Source of the DNA: Aldersonia kunmingensis
GTDB lineage: Bacteria > Actinomycetota > Actinomycetes > Mycobacteriales > Mycobacteriaceae
Length of the DNA: 43,200 nt
Reading direction: 5' to 3'
Assembly (NCBI RefSeq): GCF_001646865.1
Contig: NZ_LRRB01000253.1
Location: forward strand, 1-43,200
In this document: one piece after another, positions 41,456-43,200 of the stretch
Numbering within the stretch: the stretch's first letter is position 1
Layout of the letters: the number at the start of each line of letters is the position of its first letter
The notes under the pieces: model-generated
The model's input: only the letters and a program-made list of their open reading frames with translations
Told to the model about the DNA's origin: nothing
The model's database searches: none
Position numbers and translations under genes: made by a program

Positions 41456-43200
41456 GTGGCAGGTGGAGCGAAGCGGCGCGCTGTCGGCGCAATTTTCGCG
41501 GCGACGTGCGCAGCGCTCGCCGTGACGTCGTGCACCGCGAACCCGCCGCCGCCGATCGAGAGCACCGAGACACCGAAGACCGAACCGGCGGTGCCGACGC
41601 GCAACACCATCGTTGTCGCGATCGACGAGGTGGGGGAGGGCTTCAATCCGCACCTGCTCGCCAATCAGTCGCCCGCCTCGGCAGCGGTTGCGGCCCTGGT
41701 GCTGCCGAGCCCCTTCCGCCCTGTCGTCCCGGAGAACAACGCGTCCGCATGGGTGCCGGACAATTCGGTGGTGGTGTCTGCCGAGGTCACCTCGCAGGAG
41801 CCGTTCACGATCACCTACCAGCTCCGCCCGGAGGCACAGTGGTCCGACGGTGCGCCGATTGCGGCCGAGGACTTCCGGTACCTGTGGCAGCAGATGATCA
41901 ACGATCCGGGCGTAGTGGATCCCGCAGGCTACGACCTGATCGCCGACGTCAATTCCTCCGGCGGCGGCAAAACCGTCACCGTCACCATGGCCGCGCCGTA
42001 CCCCGCCTGGCGGGAACTGTTCACCGACCTGGTGCCTTCACATCTGCTGAAGGACGCGTTGGGCGGATTCGAGCGTGGTCTGAGCGACAACATCGCGGTG
42101 TCCGGCAGCAGGTTCCACATCAAGTCGGTTGACCGCGGCCGCGATGAGATCCTGCTCGAACGCAACGACCGATTCTGGGACGAGCCGGCGAAGCCGGATC
42201 AGGTCCTGATGCGCCGCGGTGGCTCGTCCGCGCAGCTCGCCGACTCGATGCGCTCGAACGATGTGCAAGTCGCCGAGGTCCATGGCGGATCCGCCACGCG
42301 CGCACAGCTTTCCGCGATCCCCGGGGTGCGCACCGCCGTCATGGCGCAGCCACGCGTGCTGCAGGTGGCGCTCAATGCACGGACCGGTGCGCTCGCCGAC
42401 CCGCGCGTGCGTACCGCGCTTTTCGGTTTACTCGATCCCGATCTGCTCACCTCCGTCGGCGCCGACACCGCCGCTGCCGTGCAACCTGCCCGCGCGCAAG
42501 TGCTAGCGCCATCGGATCCGGGCTATGCGCCGACGATGCCGCCGCGCCCGACCGGGCAGGCCGCTTTCGACCTGCTCGCCGAGTCCGGGTTCCGTGCCGA
42601 CGCGCCTGCACCGACGACGACGGCCCCCACGACGCCGCCCAGTGTTTCGGCACCACTGGCGCGAGCCGGCGAACGCCTCAGCGTGCGGATCGGTGCCCCG
42701 CAGGACGACGCGACCGCCCTGGCCGTAGCCAATACCGCTGCCGATCAATGGCGCGGCGCGGGCGTGGATGTGACGGTCCGCGAGATCGCCCCGGACGACC
42801 TCTACGGCAGCGAACTTCTCGAGGGCAAGATCGATGCCGTGGTCGGCTGGGTGCGTGCCGGAGGCGATCCCGCGACCGCGCTGGCGTCCCGCTTCGGCTG
42901 CCCGGCGCCCGTCGCTGCCGGGAGCGCGTCGGACGATCGCGCGCCCGCAGACGACACGCCGACACCCGCCCCCAATGGCGCGACGCCCAACCCGACCGCG
43001 CCTGCCGCGGCAGGGCAGTCGGCAAAGGCGCCGAGCAACCTGTCCGGAATCTGCGATCCCGCGCTGCAGGTCGGTATCGACAACGCCCTGCGCGGAATCG
43101 GCGATGTCCCAGCGGCTATCGCGGCCGCCGAGCCGGCACTGTGGCGGCTGGCCGCCGTAATGCCGGTGCTGCAGGACGCGAGTGTCGTTGCCGCTGGACC
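41456..43200 (+). CDS. lpqW: LpqW-like lipoprotein (runs off the window end)
   Basis: The first 581 codons of a solute-binding-protein-fold lipoprotein; it continues past base 43200. From GTG 41456 (AAAGGGG nine bases upstream) the signal peptide ends in AVTSC, with lipid-carrying Cys26, followed by a Pro-rich linker. DEVGEGFNPHLLANQSPASAAVAALVLPSPFRP and WSDGAPIAAEDFRYLWQQM are the typical SBP5 family strands. Two Pro/Thr-rich inserts (near residues 380-395 and 500-525) are spacer-like. M. tuberculosis LpqW follows typA and steers intermediates in PIM/lipoarabinomannan synthesis at the point where PimE acts. ATG at 41414 is in frame but gives a poorer signal peptide. Confidence 0.85.
   Translation, partial: MAGGAKRRAVGAIFAATCAALAVTSCTANPPPPIESTETPKTEPAVPTRNTIVVAIDEVGEGFNPHLLANQSPASAAVAALVLPSPFRPVVPENNASAWVPDNSVVVSAEVTSQEPFTITYQLRPEAQWSDGAPIAAEDFRYLWQQMINDPGVVDPAGYDLIADVNSSGGGKTVTVTMAAPYPAWRELFTDLVPSHLLKDALGGFERGLSDNIAVSGSRFHIKSVDRGRDEILLERNDRFWDEPAKPDQVLMRRGGSSAQLADSMRSNDVQVAEVHGGSATRAQLSAIPGVRTAVMAQPRVLQVALNARTGALADPRVRTALFGLLDPDLLTSVGADTAAAVQPARAQVLAPSDPGYAPTMPPRPTGQAAFDLLAESGFRADAPAPTTTAPTTPPSVSAPLARAGERLSVRIGAPQDDATALAVANTAADQWRGAGVDVTVREIAPDDLYGSELLEGKIDAVVGWVRAGGDPATALASRFGCPAPVAAGSASDDRAPADDTPTPAPNGATPNPTAPAAAGQSAKAPSNLSGICDPALQVGIDNALRGIGDVPAAIAAAEPALWRLAAVMPVLQDASVVAAG

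Noticed and set aside
1-43200. Mobile elements, phage genes, CRISPR arrays, tRNA or rRNA genes
   Set aside because: No transposase, integrase, regular repeat-spacer array or recognisable structural RNA was seen on either strand.

Overview
The window is high-GC actinobacterial DNA from a mycolic-acid producer of the order Mycobacteriales, most likely Nocardia or a close relative. This rests on recognisable homologues rather than on any marker RNA: an antigen 85-type mycolyltransferase, an EchA12-like crotonase, an EphA-like epoxide hydrolase, a WS/DGAT-type acyltransferase, a Tat-exported DUF1906 (Rv2525c-like) protein, and a right-hand block matching the Mycobacterium tuberculosis order Rv1157c-like, pimE, phhB, mutT2, typA, lpqW, but without the narGHJI genes that separate mutT2 and typA there. 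I see no tRNA, rRNA, CRISPR array, insertion sequence or prophage. It looks like ordinary chromosome, densely coded on both strands.

Layout. 0-2 kb: a MarR regulator (cut by the window edge) diverges from a DHA2-type MFS exporter, with a palindrome between them. 2-5 kb: beta-phosphoglucomutase and a GH65 glycoside phosphorylase/hydrolase, overlapping by four bases. 5-9 kb: echA12 behind a KstR-type box, a secreted mycolyltransferase, two tiny membrane proteins behind a SigF-type promoter, and ephA. 9-17 kb: cstA with two small downstream genes, a divergent APC permease, an M20 peptidase, and a membrane protein overlapping a WS/DGAT-like acyltransferase. 17-23 kb: a branched-chain-type ABC importer with LivH and LivM fused in one protein, a divergent TetR regulator and a degenerate sigma-like protein. 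23.5-30 kb: an MMPL exporter, a 1122-residue SARP/AAA regulator and a hemerythrin-like protein. 30-35.9 kb: small secreted proteins, the DUF1906 gene with a 32-residue miniprotein, a three-gene ABC-2 exporter with a divergent TetR, and a Ser-triplet repeat protein. 36-43 kb: the cell-envelope and housekeeping block ending in a truncated lpqW.

The most interesting unit is the SARP cluster. The MMPL gene and the hemerythrin gene, on either side of the SARP gene, each carry ACAAGT direct repeats with an 11-bp period, the arrangement SARP proteins bind. Both repeat pairs end exactly 53 nt before the start codon and are followed by a similar weak -10. This points to a local regulon joining an envelope exporter to a di-iron protein. 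Second is the ABC-2 exporter: one ATPase has lost its signature motif and the other its switch histidine, so a heterodimer would keep one complete ATP site and one degenerate site. Third is a small protein in which every third residue over 61 positions is serine; its only start codon lies in the loop of the upstream gene's terminator.

Functions come from reading motifs and recalling families; no database search was run. Start codons were chosen from Shine-Dalgarno position, leaderless -10 motifs and signal peptides, so some differ from the longest possible reading frame.
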